From Siphonodentalium dalli (lineage: Eukaryota > Mollusca > Scaphopoda > Gadilida > Siphonodentaliidae), in the NCBI GenBank assembly GCA_032622095.1, contig CP136069.1:99972278-100036277 (forward strand): a stretch of 64,000 nucleotides of DNA, given 5' to 3'. Made by a program: the position numbers and the translations under genes. Within the stretch, counting starts at the first letter, position 1. Each line of letters begins with the position of its first letter. Positions 46,778 to 59,381 of this stretch are shown in pieces. The notes beneath the pieces are model-generated. The model saw only the letters and a program-made list of their open reading frames with translations. It was not told the DNA's origin and searched no databases.

Positions 46778-49700
46778 AGCTCACCTGAGACGAAGTCTCC
46801 GGTGGAGCTATAGTCATCACTCCTCGTCCGTCGTCCGTCCGTCTGACCGTCCGTCCGTCCGTCCGTCCGTCAACAATCATCTTCTTCTCCAGTATCATAA
46901 GGCCAAATGAGTTCATATTTGGTGTGGATGTTCCCTGCTTGACTCAGACTCAGATTTGTTAAAATAAGGTCACTGAGTCAAATAGTTGCGAAGCTAGGGC
47001 CATAACTCTTTCCCGCATAGTAATTCTTAAAACAACTTCTTTTCAAGAACAATCAGGCCTATTTAGCTTATATTTGGTATGGAAGGTCCTTGAGTGACTG
47101 GGGGTCAGATTTGTTCAAATGGGGTCACTGGGTCAAATAGGGGCAGAATCAGGGACATAACTCTATTCTCCCTAGTAATTATTAGAATGACTTCTTCTCC
47201 AGAATCATCAGGCCGATTTAGCTAATATTTTGTATGGTGGGTCCTTGTGTGACTGGGGTTCAGATTTGTTCAAATGGGGTCAGTGTGTCAAATAGGGGCC
47301 GTGTCAGGAACATAACTTAAAAATTTTTTTTTAATTTTTTTTTTTTAAATATTGTTAAATTTAAATCCTTGCTCAATTCAAAAAACAAATCACAATTCAA
47401 AATGAACCAATACAAAAATATTTTTTTCATTTTAACCCCTGATTTTTTGTATTTTTTTTAGACACAAAACACCCCATTCCACCCCTTTCCCTCCTCACCC
47501 CTCTACACCCCTGTCCCCACTACCACCCCCCCCCCCCCCCAATCTGCGCCGCCCTGCACCCACTGCAGTCAAGAAAAAATTAATTAGAAAAACTGACACC
47601 TTGTAACATCCATAAAGTATGGTATTAGCCCCAGACAGAAAGAGTTAATAACAGTCATCAATTCAGATGTTATCTAGCTTGCTGACAGCTAGGTGTAAAC
47701 AGTCATGCTCTGTGTGTATCATTAACATATCATATCAAAACAAAATGCTGTATGTCTGACATTTGCAGAATGAGGTCCCCAGAGGGTGTTTTAGTGATGC
47801 TACTCTGCACAGTAGGCTAGCATCACCAAATACACTCTCCATGGACCTCATTCTGCTTAGGCCTCATCTTCAGGGAAGTATACAGGTCTTAAATTGACAT
47901 TTCTACTTACTTTTTCCCTTCTGTTCAGTTTCTATATTCCCTAATTTGCTGTCAGAAGATAAAATTGATAATTGAAGTGCCCAATGGGTGCACATCACCA
48001 ATTAACTGGACAACTTCAATCTGTTCCTATGTCTCCCATGGCAGTTGAGGCCTAAGCATAATGAGGTCCACAGAGGGTGAATTTGGTGATGCTAGCCCAC
48101 CTTACAGGATTGCAGCACTAAATTCACCCTTTAGTGACCTCATTCTGCAAAAGTCACACTATATTCAGGCTTGGCTGTTCCACTATTATATTCTTAACCA
48201 CCACCTATCCAGTTGTACTCATTATACCCTGATTTGCAAAGAAAACTTGGGGGGGGGGGGTATATTGGATTGAATTTGTCTGTCAGTATGTCCTCCCGTC
48301 CATCCCTCTGTTGGGATGTTTCCATCCGTCCATCAATTTTGTTCTTCTCCCCATACATATTAAAGACCGAAATGGTTTATATATTTTGACTCACATTCAG
48401 ATTTGTTCAAATGAGTTCATCAGGTCATATAGGTGAGAAGCCAGGGCCATAACTCTTTCCCTCCATAGTAATTCTTCAGAAACCATCAGGCCTATTTAGC
48501 TTTTGGTATGGAGGGTCCTTTGGTGAGTGGGGTTCAGATTTGTACACGTGAGGTCATTTTTAGGAAACTTTTGAGGAAAATCAGTTTTCTTCAACTCTTA
48601 AAATCTACCGTTTGAAATTTCTAGATGAATAGATCTCATAGATGGGGATTCACATTTGTTCAAATAAGGGCAGAGATAAGAGATTTAACTCTCAACCACC
48701 CACCCTACCTGTATGTATGCTGTTTGATACTGGTATAATAATATATAGATTCCTATTGATTTCTAAGCTGCCTGGGTGGAGGCAATTAGGCTGTAGATTT
48801 GATTTTTCAACCAGTAACAGTCCACATTTTCCTACTTCGGGTTAACTCTTTCGTTGCCGAGCTAATTTTACACCTAAATTGCCGGAGAATTTATGAGAAA
48901 ACTGATTTTATTGTGGAAAAGTATGATACAATAATAGTCTTCTTCTTATGAAATAATGTTTCAAATATCAAGGACATGTATGTAGGTGATTAGCCAAAGA
49001 ATTGCAGGTGAATATTTTGCCGAAGAATATTCACGACAATTAAGGGGCATAACTCCTTGTCATCCAAGGGAAATAACTCCAAATAAGGATTTTTTTGCAA
49101 TAATCCAATTGAAAAATGGCCCACAACCTGCTATATTCAATATTGGTTTTCTGAGACAGTATTCCAACGATGATGATCTGATAAATCTTTCTACTGTCTT
49201 TCTCATTTAAAAATTTAATAAATTAGGGTCTAGTTCTGGTATAGCTGGACCATATGTGAGGAGCTACACAATGCAGGAGCCAATTTAGACTTTAGTTGCG
49301 ACAGTTTACTACGAAAATAGCTAGGTTTTTTAATTGAGGAAAATGGCAATTTTGACTGTCAAAAAACAAAACAAAAATTGTGATATATAATTAAATCTCT
49401 AACTACAAGCTTATCATCATTGTGCTATAAATAAAATAACAAAAATGACACATATGCATGTGGTCTAAACTGTCACTGAGGCACGCTGGGGCCTGTGGGA
49501 GTTTATAATCACGCCGTTTATTTTAGTGAATTACGTTTTTACCTTGAAAAATAGGTGATTCATTCAGCAAAAACGGCAATTTTGACTATTAAAAAAACTA
49601 ATAAAACAATCTAAAGTACACATAATCTTTATTGTAATGTCAGGTTATCATACTATCATGTTTAAATTAGTTAATGCATTGGTAAAATGCAGATCTTTCA

Positions 49701-50812
49701 TATAAATAATTGTCTAAAAATATTTTTCTGAAATTGTCGGCCATTTTGGATTTCCGACTGCGGATCTTACATTTTTTTTACAAACTTATTTCATTATTTT
49801 AATTTTCAAACGTCTTAAAAAGGATTAAAAATCAGATATATACTGCAGAATTTAATTAGAAACAATTAAAACAATAATTTTATGAAACTTGAAAAACTTT
49901 TTTATTATTGTTATACGGTTGTGATCAAAATAATTACGGTTACAATTATGGCCGATAATATCGGCCCTGGCAATTTACCGACCGGATATTTGGGCCGATA
50001 ATATCGGCCCCTGGCAATCAAAGAGTTAAACTGTTCGACCGAAATCGCCACAAATGTTAACAGGTCTATTTTGCTGATATGTAGTATGAAGGGTTCTTTG
50101 GTGTCTGGTATTGAAATTTATTCAGATGTGGTCACCAGGTTAAATAGGGTGGGACCAGGGACATAACTGTATGTCTCTATAGTCATTCTTAAATTGTCTT
50201 CTCAAGAGAGGTTGGACTATTTAGCTTACATATAGTATGGATGATCCTTTAGTGACTGATATTCAGATTTGTTAACATCAGGTCAACCTGTTAAGAAATG
50301 ACGGGGGCTATGGGGAGTTAACAATTTTGTGTTTAAAAAATCATTGAAATACCAAATTCATTAAAACATCTTCCTTGGAACTACCTAACTGATTAATCTG
50401 ACATACATGTATGGTGTTTTGGGTCCATGGATAAATGGGCTTCAAACATGTCTAAATGGTTTTATAAAAAGGTGCTTGTGAGATTGGAAATTTCCAAAAA
50501 TTGAGAAAGTTTGAGATGTCTGTTGTGAAATTCCAACCCAAGACTTGGGAGTCTGGAGCCCGGTCAGGAGGGGACTTGTTGAGCTGGAGGACGGGGGGTG
50601 ATCAGTAGTGAACAGTGGGCAATTTCATGGTGGATATTCACCTTGAAATTACCCACTGTACACTACTGAAGCCTCTCTAGCCACATATCGTGTTTAGGTC
50701 TACTTTTTTCAAAGTGCTTATGAAAAGTTCTGACTATTGTGGTCTCCAGAGTCCCAGTCTCATCAGTCTTTGCAGTCTGGTGAGCGACCCCACAGTCTTT
50801 GACTGTCTTGTT
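46778..50812 (+). mobile_element. Family B element B3, complete (4.0 kb), nested in A7
   Basis: 5' hairpin at 46778-46809, TCCG tract, B core units, poly-C (about 47527-47540), palindromic module (47755-48160), poly-G (about 48250) and a B 3' region. The end is GTCTGGTGAGCGACC, hairpin ACAGTC-TTT-GACTGT (50792-50806) and CTTGTT. The A7 core GAGTTATGGCCCTTTTT|CAACTTAGAATTC is restored on removal. The stretch 48840-50040 inside is unassigned AT-rich sequence with a GGCCGATAATATCGGCC palindrome near 49950-50010. Confidence 0.75.
47755..48160. repeat. Palindromic module inside B3
   Basis: TGTCTGACATTTGCAGAATG..AGGTCCCC at the left is answered by GTGACCTCATTCTGCAAAAG at the right. Inner arms are AGAGGGTGAATTTGG and AAATTCACCCTTTAG. 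Confidence 0.6.
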
Positions 50813-52293
50813 CAACTTAGAATTCATGCAAGCTGCCATAATTAAAAAAAAATTCATCCGACCATAACCAAATTTGGTATGCGAGTTGCTCAGTCCAAAA
50901 TACATATCGAGTTCGAATATGGGTTTGATCCGATATTTTTTAATGGAGTTATGGCCCTTTGACATAGAATTCATGAATGTTTCGATAAATCTACAATTTT
51001 TCAACTGATAGGAAACAAATTTTGTATGTGAGTTTCTCAACTCAAAATACAGGTCGAGTTCGAATATGGGTTTGATCCGATATATTTTAATGGAGTTATG
51101 GTGTTTTTATTATTTTATTTATCGCTAAAATATATCAAAGATACCCAGTTTGCACTGTCCAAATAGAATCTAATAAATCCGGTTTGAAGTTGTCTTCTCA
51201 CACAGTTTTAGTATCCAGTTACAATGCCATGAAGTGTCTCTCTCTCTCTTGCATTGAGATAATTAACTACTAGGAGATGTGTATGCTGAGATAGCATAGA
51301 TGGAATGTTTCTACTATATATTTTATATGCATGGTTATTTAAATTCCATCTTAAAGGCATAATCTGGTTTCATTGTTTAATAGCATTACTATTGGAGATT
51401 AATAATGTGATTGTGTTTAGTAGATTTGTTGGACATTAATTTCAATTGATTACAAATGTGAATTGAAATATTAAAGGGCACACCAGGTTTGATATATTTT
51501 TCTTGTACTCTGCAAGTACACTTTAGGCATAATGCGATAACTCTAACATTTTCTATTTGATCGGAACCAAATTTTGTATATAAGTTTCTCAGCCCACAAT
51601 ACAGTTTGGGTTCGATCCAATTTATTTTAAAGGAGTTATGACCCTTTTTCGAAAACAAATTTGAAAAAATATTATAATAATAATAATAAAAAATGTCAGT
51701 GACTCTTTCATTGGTTTTCATTTAGATATTGATGATTATGATACACGTTGATAAAAAGGTTCCCAATCTTTTTTTTTAATAAGTTAAAAAAATTTGAAAA
51801 ACTAACACAATTATAACTCTGCCAAGGGTACCCCGAATCACCACACCAAATTTGTTTAAATCTGTCCAAAATCTTGTGTTATGTACTGGTAAATCTGTTT
51901 GGAGAAACATTAAATCCAATTCACCAATTCTATCCCATGCCTTTGGACTACTTAGCTATTGATAAGGCTATATTATTTTCTGATGTCTCTTATGCCAGTG
52001 TGCAAATAATGTGATAAAGAAGGCTATGGTACGGTATCCAATTTAAAATAAAGATTCAACAATAAACATCACATGATATTAACAGTAGACATGTACATCT
52101 GTGCTGCAGAGTTATATCTTCAGATGGTCTGAGGTCATTATAATTATTATTGGTTTAATAGAGAGGTCAGTTTTCAACATACACAATTCCTGTGATTGTT
52201 GAGAGCTCTGCTATATAATTGATATTAATGGGTCAGCAGTGTGGTGGCTTATCTGCATACTATATTATTGGTATAATTTGACACATTATTATT
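50813..52293 (+). mobile_element. Family A sequence (A7 core and 3' region)
   Basis: Core units run to about 51110, then an unassigned stretch to 51520. A further truncated A core (AGGCATAATGCGATAACTCT) and the A 3' region (51660-52290) follow, which is paralogous to A3 22000-22590 and A8 53340-53960. It may comprise two A copies. Confidence 0.55.
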
Positions 52294-54320
52294 AGCTCAA
52301 CTTTACTTTGTAAAGTTTGAGCTATTGCCATGGCTTTGTCGTCCGTCCTCCATGTGTGTGCGTGGTCCATCAACAATTTCCTTTAGCACAGGCTACAGGT
52401 CGTACCTTTGGTTGGATCATTATGAAATTTGTCATGGCTGTTGACATTGACATGTAGATGGGAATGAGTCATTTTGGGGTCATTTGGAAAAAAAGACATG
52501 GCCGCCAGTGGCCATCTTGGATTTCAAAATTCAATCCATTAGCACGGGCTACAGGTCGTACTGTTCGTCTGATCATCATGAAATTTGTCATGGATGTTAA
52601 TATTGACATGTAGATGGGAACGAGTAATTTTGTGGTCATTCGGCCCAAAAACATGACCGCCAGCAGCCATCTTGAATTTTACTCTTTGTATGACTAAATC
52701 CTTTAGCACGGGCTACAGGTCGTGCCTTTAGTCTGATCATCATAAAATTTGTCATGGATGTTAACAATGACATGTAGATGGGAACGAGTCATTTTGGGGT
52801 CATTCAGCCAAAAAACATGGCCGCCAGCAGCCATCTTGGATTTTACTCTTTGTATGACTAAATCCTTTAGCACGGGCTACAGGTCGTACGTTTAGTCTGA
52901 TCATCATGAAATTTGTCATGGATGTTAACAATAACATGTAGATGGGAACGAGTCATTTTGGGGTCATTCGACCAAAAAACATGGCCGCCAGCAGCCATCT
53001 TGGATTTTACTCTGTGTGTGACTAAATTCTTTACTGCTCATTTTTACACTCCTTTTTATGTTTACCCATACCATAGTATGGTAAACATAGTGTCGTTGCC
53101 CGGATTGACTACTCGTCGTTGGTCCGTCTGTCTGTCCGTAGACACTTTACGAGTAATTCGATAACTCAAACATTTTTTATCTGATTGGAACCAAATTTGG
53201 TATGTGAGTTTCACAGCCCAAAATACAGATCGAGTTCGAATATGGGTTTGATCCGATTAATTTTAAAGGAGTTATGACCCTTTTTCGAAAGAAAAAAATG
53301 GAGAAAAAAATCGATTTAAATTTTTTTTACTTTTAACTTTTATAATAATAATAATAAAAAAAATTGACATTGTCATTTGTTTTCATTTAGATATTGATGA
53401 TTATGATAAAAGTTGATAAAAAGATTTCCAATGTGTCCCTTTAATTTTTTTAAATAATTAAAAAGTTTTTAAGTTAAAAAAAATTGTAAAACTAACACCA
53501 TTATAACTCTGCCAAGGGTACCCCGAATCACCACACCAAATTTGATTAAATCGGTCCAAAATCTTGTGATATGTACTGGTAAATCTGTTTGGAGCAACAT
53601 TAAATCCAATTCACCAATTATCTTTGGACTACTTAGCTATTGATAAGGCTATATTATTTTCTGATGTCTCTTATGCCAATGTGCAAATAATCTGATAAAG
53701 AAGGCTATGGTATCTAATTTAAAATAAAGATTCAACAATAAACATCACATGATATTAACAGTAGACATCTCTGCTGCAGAGTTATATCTTCAGATGGTCT
53801 GATATCATTATAATTGTTATTGGTTTAATAGAGAGGTCAGTGTTCAACATAAACAATTCCTGTGATATTTTGACAGCTCTGCTATATAATTGATATTAAT
53901 GGGTCAGTGGTGAGGTTGCTTATCTGTATACTAGGACACATTATTATTGTAAACTTAAATTGAACTCACTTAACCTAAGTATTCCATGTCCAGGTCACAC
54001 CTTTCGCATTTAACCCAAGGCTGTGGTGGTTTAGCATTACCGATCCTGTAAGAGTGTATTCTCTTATATAAATGCCAGTGACCCATAAATTCCAATAATT
54101 TGTGTGATGTACATTTGTCTATAATAGTACATAACAGTATACTCTATAATTCAACACCAAAACTCTCATTTATCCGATCATAGTAAATTTTTATCGCCAA
54201 GGGATGGGTTAACATCTGCCGATTGTGATCGGCCTCTCGTTAATCTCTCTATTCATTGCTCATCACAAAAAAATTACCTTCTTTACAAAGTTGAGCTACA
54301 GTGTCATTGACACTTTCATT
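52294..54320 (+). mobile_element. Family C element C2, complete, containing A8
   Basis: 5' hairpin at 52294-52323, leader and four core units (CATGGCCGCC near 52497 and on). A8 is inserted at 53057. The C 3' end is AAGTTGAGCT (54288-54297), hairpin AGTGTC-ATT-GACACT (54300-54314) and TTTCATT. Confidence 0.72.
53057..54240 (+). mobile_element. Family A element A8, complete (1.2 kb), nested in C2
   Basis: 5' hairpin at 53057-53089, short TCTG tract, one core unit and the 3' region almost collinear with A3. The end is GGGATGGGTTAACAT, CCGATTGTGATCGG, CTCTCGT. It shows what normally follows the point where A3 stops at exon 2 (TAAGTATTCCATGTCC). Confidence 0.75.
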
Positions 54321-55039
54321 TCTAGAAAGTGTAAATTTGGTGTCACTTTCCCAATGAAGATCGGTTGCCTACTGAGAAGGCACATGGAAAATATTTGTGT
54401 GATGGATTAAATGATTTTTTATTTTTTATAATTTGTCATAAATATATATATAATTCAGAATATATAATTCGTGATCGGCCTCTCGTTGTTTTCTGAAATG
54501 CGCCCAGACATCTGATATACGCATTTCTTCAGTATCCATGATACTGTCTACACGTAGTGAGTTGGAGAGTAAATGTCAAATGACCAGGCCTTACTCCATT
54601 GAAAATGATTGCATTGATCTTTGCCGACGACTCAGTGGCGTCAGTGCACGTGTTTTACCGGACATCGGAACATCAAAGATGACGGCATGCATCTTTGATG
54701 TTTAGCCGCCAAAGCCAGACTATACTAGTATGTAACTTGCCATTCATGGAAGACTTTTTATCTCGCACCAGATTTTGACTTTTAATACACGTAATTTCGA
54801 CTATACTCCTCAGTGATAAAGATTGTAGCACACGTGTAGTACACGTGTTTAAAACTACTGTTATCAGGCTCGTGCTGATTAAGAACCTAATATGTTCGTT
54901 TTTGTCGTTGGCATCGCGTGTGTGCAATACGTAGCGGTTAACCGGTTGATAGTAGTTCAACCGGTTGTCAACCGGATATCCGTTTCAGCACTAGTGGCTA
55001 TGCCCGAGAATCAAAAACTTTTTTTTTTTGGCCTAAATT

Positions 55040-55413
55040 ATTATTATTTTTGCTCAATTTAAATTTTTTTTTTTTATAAAGTTAAACAAATTTGATAAAC
55101 AAACACCATTGTAGCCCGAGTCACCACACCAAATTTGGTTTAAATCGGTCCAAATCTTGTGTTATGTACTTGGAAATTTGATTGGAGCTATTTTAAACCC
55201 AATTCCACCCCATGCCTTTGGATTACTTAAAGTTTTTAGTATGGCTATATTATTTTATGATGTCTCTTATGCCAATGTGCATATAAAGAAAGCTATTGTA
55301 TCTAAATTAAAAAAAAGAAAGTTTCATGTTATTAACAGACTAGAAAATATTTGCTGCATTGCACAGCTGTATCACTACAGATGTTCTGAGATCATTATAA
55401 ATGTTAGGTTTAA
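55040..55413 (+). mobile_element. Family A 3'-region fragment, left of piggyBac-like insertion
   Basis: AATTTGATAAACAAACACC..CACACCAAATTTGG to ATTATAAATGTTAGGTTTAA matches A3/A8 3' regions. It is interrupted at TTAA (55410-55413) and resumes at 56427. Confidence 0.6.
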
Positions 55414-56426
55414 CCCTTTGAACCCTGGCTCCCCACAACGATCGACGCCCTGACCCTGGGATCCCAGGGGTATTTTGACATATTGTAGACTGTGTTCAGG
55501 AGCATGGTGCTGCATTGTATGCATTTTCTTCTGCCATATTGTTTACACCAATGGAAAGATTATTAAATTCTAAATTCAGCACATCACAATCTATTTCAAT
55601 ATCTTAAATCCAGAAAAAGTTATAAAAAATTTAAAACTTATTTGGATTTATAATATAAACTGCCAAAAAATGTTATGTAACGTCACAGTTCCAACGTAAA
55701 TACATGACGTTATATGGGCTTTAGCCAAAACAAACTCTGGGTGTTCTCTAAACACCCCACCAATAACTAAAATAGCGGCATTGTGCGGTCTATTGGCTTA
55801 TGCCAACTTAAAGACAAGATTCTGAACTTTATTCTCGTGTAAATCTATATAGCGTTTACTTTTGGGCAAAAAAAGTTATTTTTTAATGAACTCAGAAGTT
55901 TGTATATTCTTGAACAAAACTCGTATGACATGTGTTTACATCCGACAATCGTTGGCGCAAATTACGTAATATAGCGAGAATTTCTTCACACACATTTGGG
56001 AGTTATAAATACCACAAGAATACGTCACTAAAATTTCTACCTTTAAATATATTTTTAGATAATTTATGAGCCATATAAGGCTATATGACCTAACGCGAAA
56101 CAAGAGGTCGCGAGAAGCAATATGGTGGCGCTGTATTGCAGAAATGTGATAAAATGGAGACTGCATTCGGTTTTTAATCGGCTGATACTTCGTTGTGCGA
56201 AACACAAACTCGATAATTTTCGGACAGCTAACACAGTTATAATATGAATTTTATGAAACACTGTGTTATTTTTCTTTCCATTGAGTATTTATGGAAATAT
56301 AAAAATAAAATGCAGCATTGCGACGCCGACGGTAGAACGAGATTACGTCATGGCCGGAAAACCGTCCAGTCGCGTATATATGCATTTACGTTTTGCCCGG
56401 AATACCGGCCAGCCAGTTTCAAAGGG
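55414..56426. mobile_element. piggyBac-like non-autonomous transposon
   Basis: Ends CCCTTTGAACCCTGGCT and (inverted) CCCTTTGAAACTGGCT are flanked by TTAA on both sides (55410-55413, 56427-56430). The uninterrupted paralogous site is TTGGTTTAATAGAGAGGTCA (about 52150 and 22445). The 1.0-kb interior has no transposase. TTAA duplication and CCC-starting ends are the piggyBac hallmark. Confidence 0.72.
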
Positions 56427-56752
56427 TTAAAAGAGATGCCAAGGTTCAGCATAAACAAAACCAGTGATTAGTTGACAGCTCTGCTATATAATTGATATTA
56501 ATGGGTCAGCAGTGAGGTGGCTTATCTTGATGGCTGTGTTATTGGAGGATTTGATATATTATCATTGTAAACTTAAATTGGACTCTATTAACCCAAGTAT
56601 TCCATGTCTGGGTCCCCTTTTCACATTTAATCCAAGGCTGCGATGGTGCAACATTACAGATCCGGTGCCAGTGCATTCTCTTATATATGCGAATGACCCA
56701 TAAATTCCAATAATTTGTGTTTTGTACATTTGTCTATAATAGTAGGCCTGGT
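56427..56752 (+). mobile_element. Family A 3'-region fragment, right of piggyBac-like insertion
   Basis: AGAGATGCCAAGGTTCAGC to TTTGTCTATAATAGTA matches A8 53835-54130 and is interrupted by the next insertion. The family A sequence resumes at about 59008 (GTACGTAACAGTACACTCTA). Confidence 0.6.
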
Positions 56753-59007
56753 GTTGTGGAAATCCAGGGTGGCAAAAATCGCCTTCCTTAGACTTGCTTA
56801 GGAGAGCAATTTATTAGGAGAGCAAATTGCTCTCCTTAACAATCTTTATTTTGCACCAAAAACACACTCAATTGAGTCAAATACCAAGTAAACAGTGAAT
56901 TTGTAATGTTAATCAATCTAGAAGAATATTTATAAGCAGATTAATTACATAATCTTTAAGCCGAATAAAGATCCCAGGGATAACTGCTGTGCTGCAGATT
57001 TTGAGAGAGTGCTCAAAATTAGATTAAGACATTTTAATTTGAACATAATCGTCATGCAATTGCATGTTCAGGCAAAATTTCAATCAAAGTAATACAAATT
57101 AACAATACTACTACTGTCTAGTAGTCAAATACAACACGTAGACTCTCAGACTACAGAGTCAGTTAAACTTCATGCTGCAATCATGTCATATTTAACAACC
57201 ACAATGATTATGAACTGTCAGTTATGCTGGTAGGATGAATGATGGATCTATGCACTCTCAATCATCCAATACCATGTCCCCATTCTTATGTTTAACTGTG
57301 CCTTTGCCTTTGGCATAAATATGGTTAACGGTATCCAATTGTTATTGAAACTCAAACATAAACAATTGAACGAAACTGAAACTACATTCCAGGAAATTTC
57401 CGAAAAGTATACCTCTGCGCAAGTGCGAATATTCTGCCAGTCATCAGATCAAAGCATGCACTGCCTGACTTCGCGACATCGTATACGCATAACTCCGACG
57501 GATGACACATAGTCTCTGATTGATGTCTGCACTTCAAAGGCTTGATGCCGCGCTCATTGAACACCCTATATACCAGGGTTTCCGCCAAGGGGAAATTAAT
57601 GAGTCCGTATCGGGTGAAAATTTTGTTATTTGACACTGAAAAGTAGCCATTTCCTTGCACCTGAGTGTCCCACAAAGTAATCCAAAGCTACGTATATTAT
57701 GCAAGTCGATCCGTGGGTGCATTAATTCTGTTGATGGTATCCAGATAATTAATCATGTAATTACGCACATAAGACTATATCAAGCTACAAGTTACAGTGT
57801 TTAAAAATTTATAACTTTATACAATAAGATTCCGACAGGTATAATGAAACTAAACACTAAAAAACATCTATGCATTGTCGGACCAATAATACATAGCTGG
57901 GAGAATTGAATTAAGTATTTCCTAGAATTTCAAGTAGCTTCCGTGAAAATGAAACTGATATATTCCATGTATTCTTGTCAATCGTAAAACTATTTGTGCA
58001 CTGTGACGTCATATATACTGCAGGGTTTGTCTGCAGGAGATATTTATAGCGGCGAAATATAATTGAGTTTTGGCGGGAAATGGGAACATGTGCGCCGTTG
58101 TTTGTGTTTGGGGACCCAGGCGGGACAACGAAACTATTATTGACCGTACTTTGACTATCTCCATATTTGAGGGGGGGGGGGGGGGGGGGTATGTTTTTTT
58201 TGTGTTTATCCTCCAAGCATGTAATATGGTCAAATGAATGGTGTTGTCACTATGAATTCCCGCTATAAAGACTGATTTGGGACAGGTTCCGTATTGTAAT
58301 AGTACGATAGCACGGGATCTCGGAGGTAGATACCTCCTTTGGTATGAGAACCGCCTGTTGGCGTATTATGTTGATCCCTACTCTGCCTAACTCAGCAATT
58401 CGGCATTCTTTGATCAAATTATGTAATCGTACGATAGCACGGGATCTCCGAGCATGAGTAGTTTCAACGACAGAAATCACATTCAAAATAATATCCGTAC
58501 TCAGCAGTCCGACATTCTTTGATGTTACAGCGACATTTATTACGCTGTATATAACGTCGCTATTTCAATGCACACCAAACATTACGTTGTAGTTTTGTTT
58601 TGTAGTTTTGATTTAAAAGGGTTACGCTGTACCGGTAACACACTGTGCACAATTGACCCGCTTTTTCACCAGTATTCTGTTTAACCCCCCGAACTCCCGT
58701 TGCAGCCAGATTTTTTATGACATATTGCTGCTGACTTTTGGTACATGTATGAATCAAACAGATCATCTGCGAGGGGAATGGGTCCGTGGGACGGACCCGC
58801 AGCCGGCCTGGCGGAAACCCTGTATATACAGATGTGTTATCAAGCGATCTCATGTTCCATGATTGGGATACTATGAACCGATCTATTACCTATCTCACAT
58901 ATGGAACATCGCTGCACTCAGGCACATGGAAAAACGCGTACGTGGAATTAAAATTGCGGAAGCAGTAGACAAGCGATAAAATCACGTGCCTGATAACGCC
59001 AGGCCTG
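56753..59007. mobile_element. Unclassified TIR insertion containing a hAT-like element
   Basis: Ends GGCCTGGTGTTGT and (inverted) GGCCTGGCGTTAT interrupt a family A site known uninterrupted at 54120-54140 (ATAATAGTACATAACAGTA). GTA is present on both sides. The superfamily is uncertain. No transposase is seen. A poly-G run lies near 58172-58190, and the repeat CGATAGCACGGGATCTC occurs twice (about 58306 and 58432). Confidence 0.5.
57574..58822. mobile_element. hAT-like element with CAGGGTTTCCGCC ends
   Basis: The left end CAGGGTTTCCGCCA is inverted exactly at the right end (TGGCGGAAACCCTG). The flanks carry TATATAC on both sides (57567-57573, 58823-58829). CAGGGTTTCC-type ends and duplications of 7-8 bp suggest hAT. 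The interior is non-coding. Confidence 0.62.
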
Positions 59008-59381
59008 GTACGTAACAGTACACTCTATAATTCAACATCAAAACTCTAGTTTCTTGTTGGTACATAGTAGGGCAAATTTTGTACCCGATTTCTACCGTCA
59101 ATTTGGCTTACATGAGCGACTTAGCAAGTGAAATCTCAGTCTGTTATAGACGAGATATCAAAGATACGCAACCTTTCCCTGTTTTGTGTGCAGTTGGCAT
59201 ATTTTGTCCAGTTATAGAGCATTTGAAAAGTTAGTGTTATTGGTAGTGTTGCACATCTTTTTGTACTATAAATAGAACAATCGATATCAACTATTTGTAA
59301 ATTTTGGCAACTGGTTATCGGCTGATGGTGGTTTCCCCATATCGGTTCATTGAACTAGCAAAATCTTTAAATACTTTGTAG
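59008..59381. other. Intron before exon 5
   Basis: The first about 50 bp are family A 3' sequence; the rest is unassigned. The inverted partner of 3677-3716 lies at 59313-59350. A T-rich acceptor ends at 59381. Confidence 0.5.
59313..59350. repeat. Inverted-repeat partner of 3677-3716
   Basis: GGTTATCGGCTGATGGTGGT then TTCCCCATATCGGTTC is the reverse complement of the sequence just after exon 1, with few differences. It lies 31 bp before the exon 5 acceptor. Confidence 0.55.

Larger units (their letters stand above)
46545..54487 (+). mobile_element. Family A element A7, nested in hAT and containing B3, C2 and A8
   Basis: 5' hairpin at 46545-46577. The core is interrupted at about 46778 by B3 and resumes at 50813 (CAACTTAGAATTCATGCAAG). 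The 3' region is interrupted by C2. The distal 3' end is only CGTGATCGGCCTCTCGTT (54470-54487), because the subterminal repeat is eroded. hAT sequence follows at once. Confidence 0.62.
45772..54993. mobile_element. hAT-like element split by 7.9 kb of nested insertions
   Basis: The left end TAGTGTTGAAAACGG and right end (reverse complement) TAGTGCTGAAACGG are flanked by identical 8-bp GTGGCTAT (45764-45771 and 54994-55001), as for hAT. Both ends then carry AACCGGTT/CCGGATATCC motifs. The hAT's own sequence is 45772-46544 plus 54488-54993, about 1.3 kb, without transposase. Everything between is family A element A7 and what lies in it. Confidence 0.7.

Noticed and set aside
52294-54320. C2 insertion proven by restored host sequence
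   Set aside because: Its left flank resembles family A (ACACATTATTATT) but the right flank (TCTAGAAAGTG) does not continue it cleanly. Only its own 5' and 3' signatures support the boundaries.
56753-59007. Assignment of the outer GGCCTGG-ended insertion to PIF/Harbinger
   Set aside because: The only shared flank is GTA, not TWA, and the ends are imperfect, so it was left unclassified.
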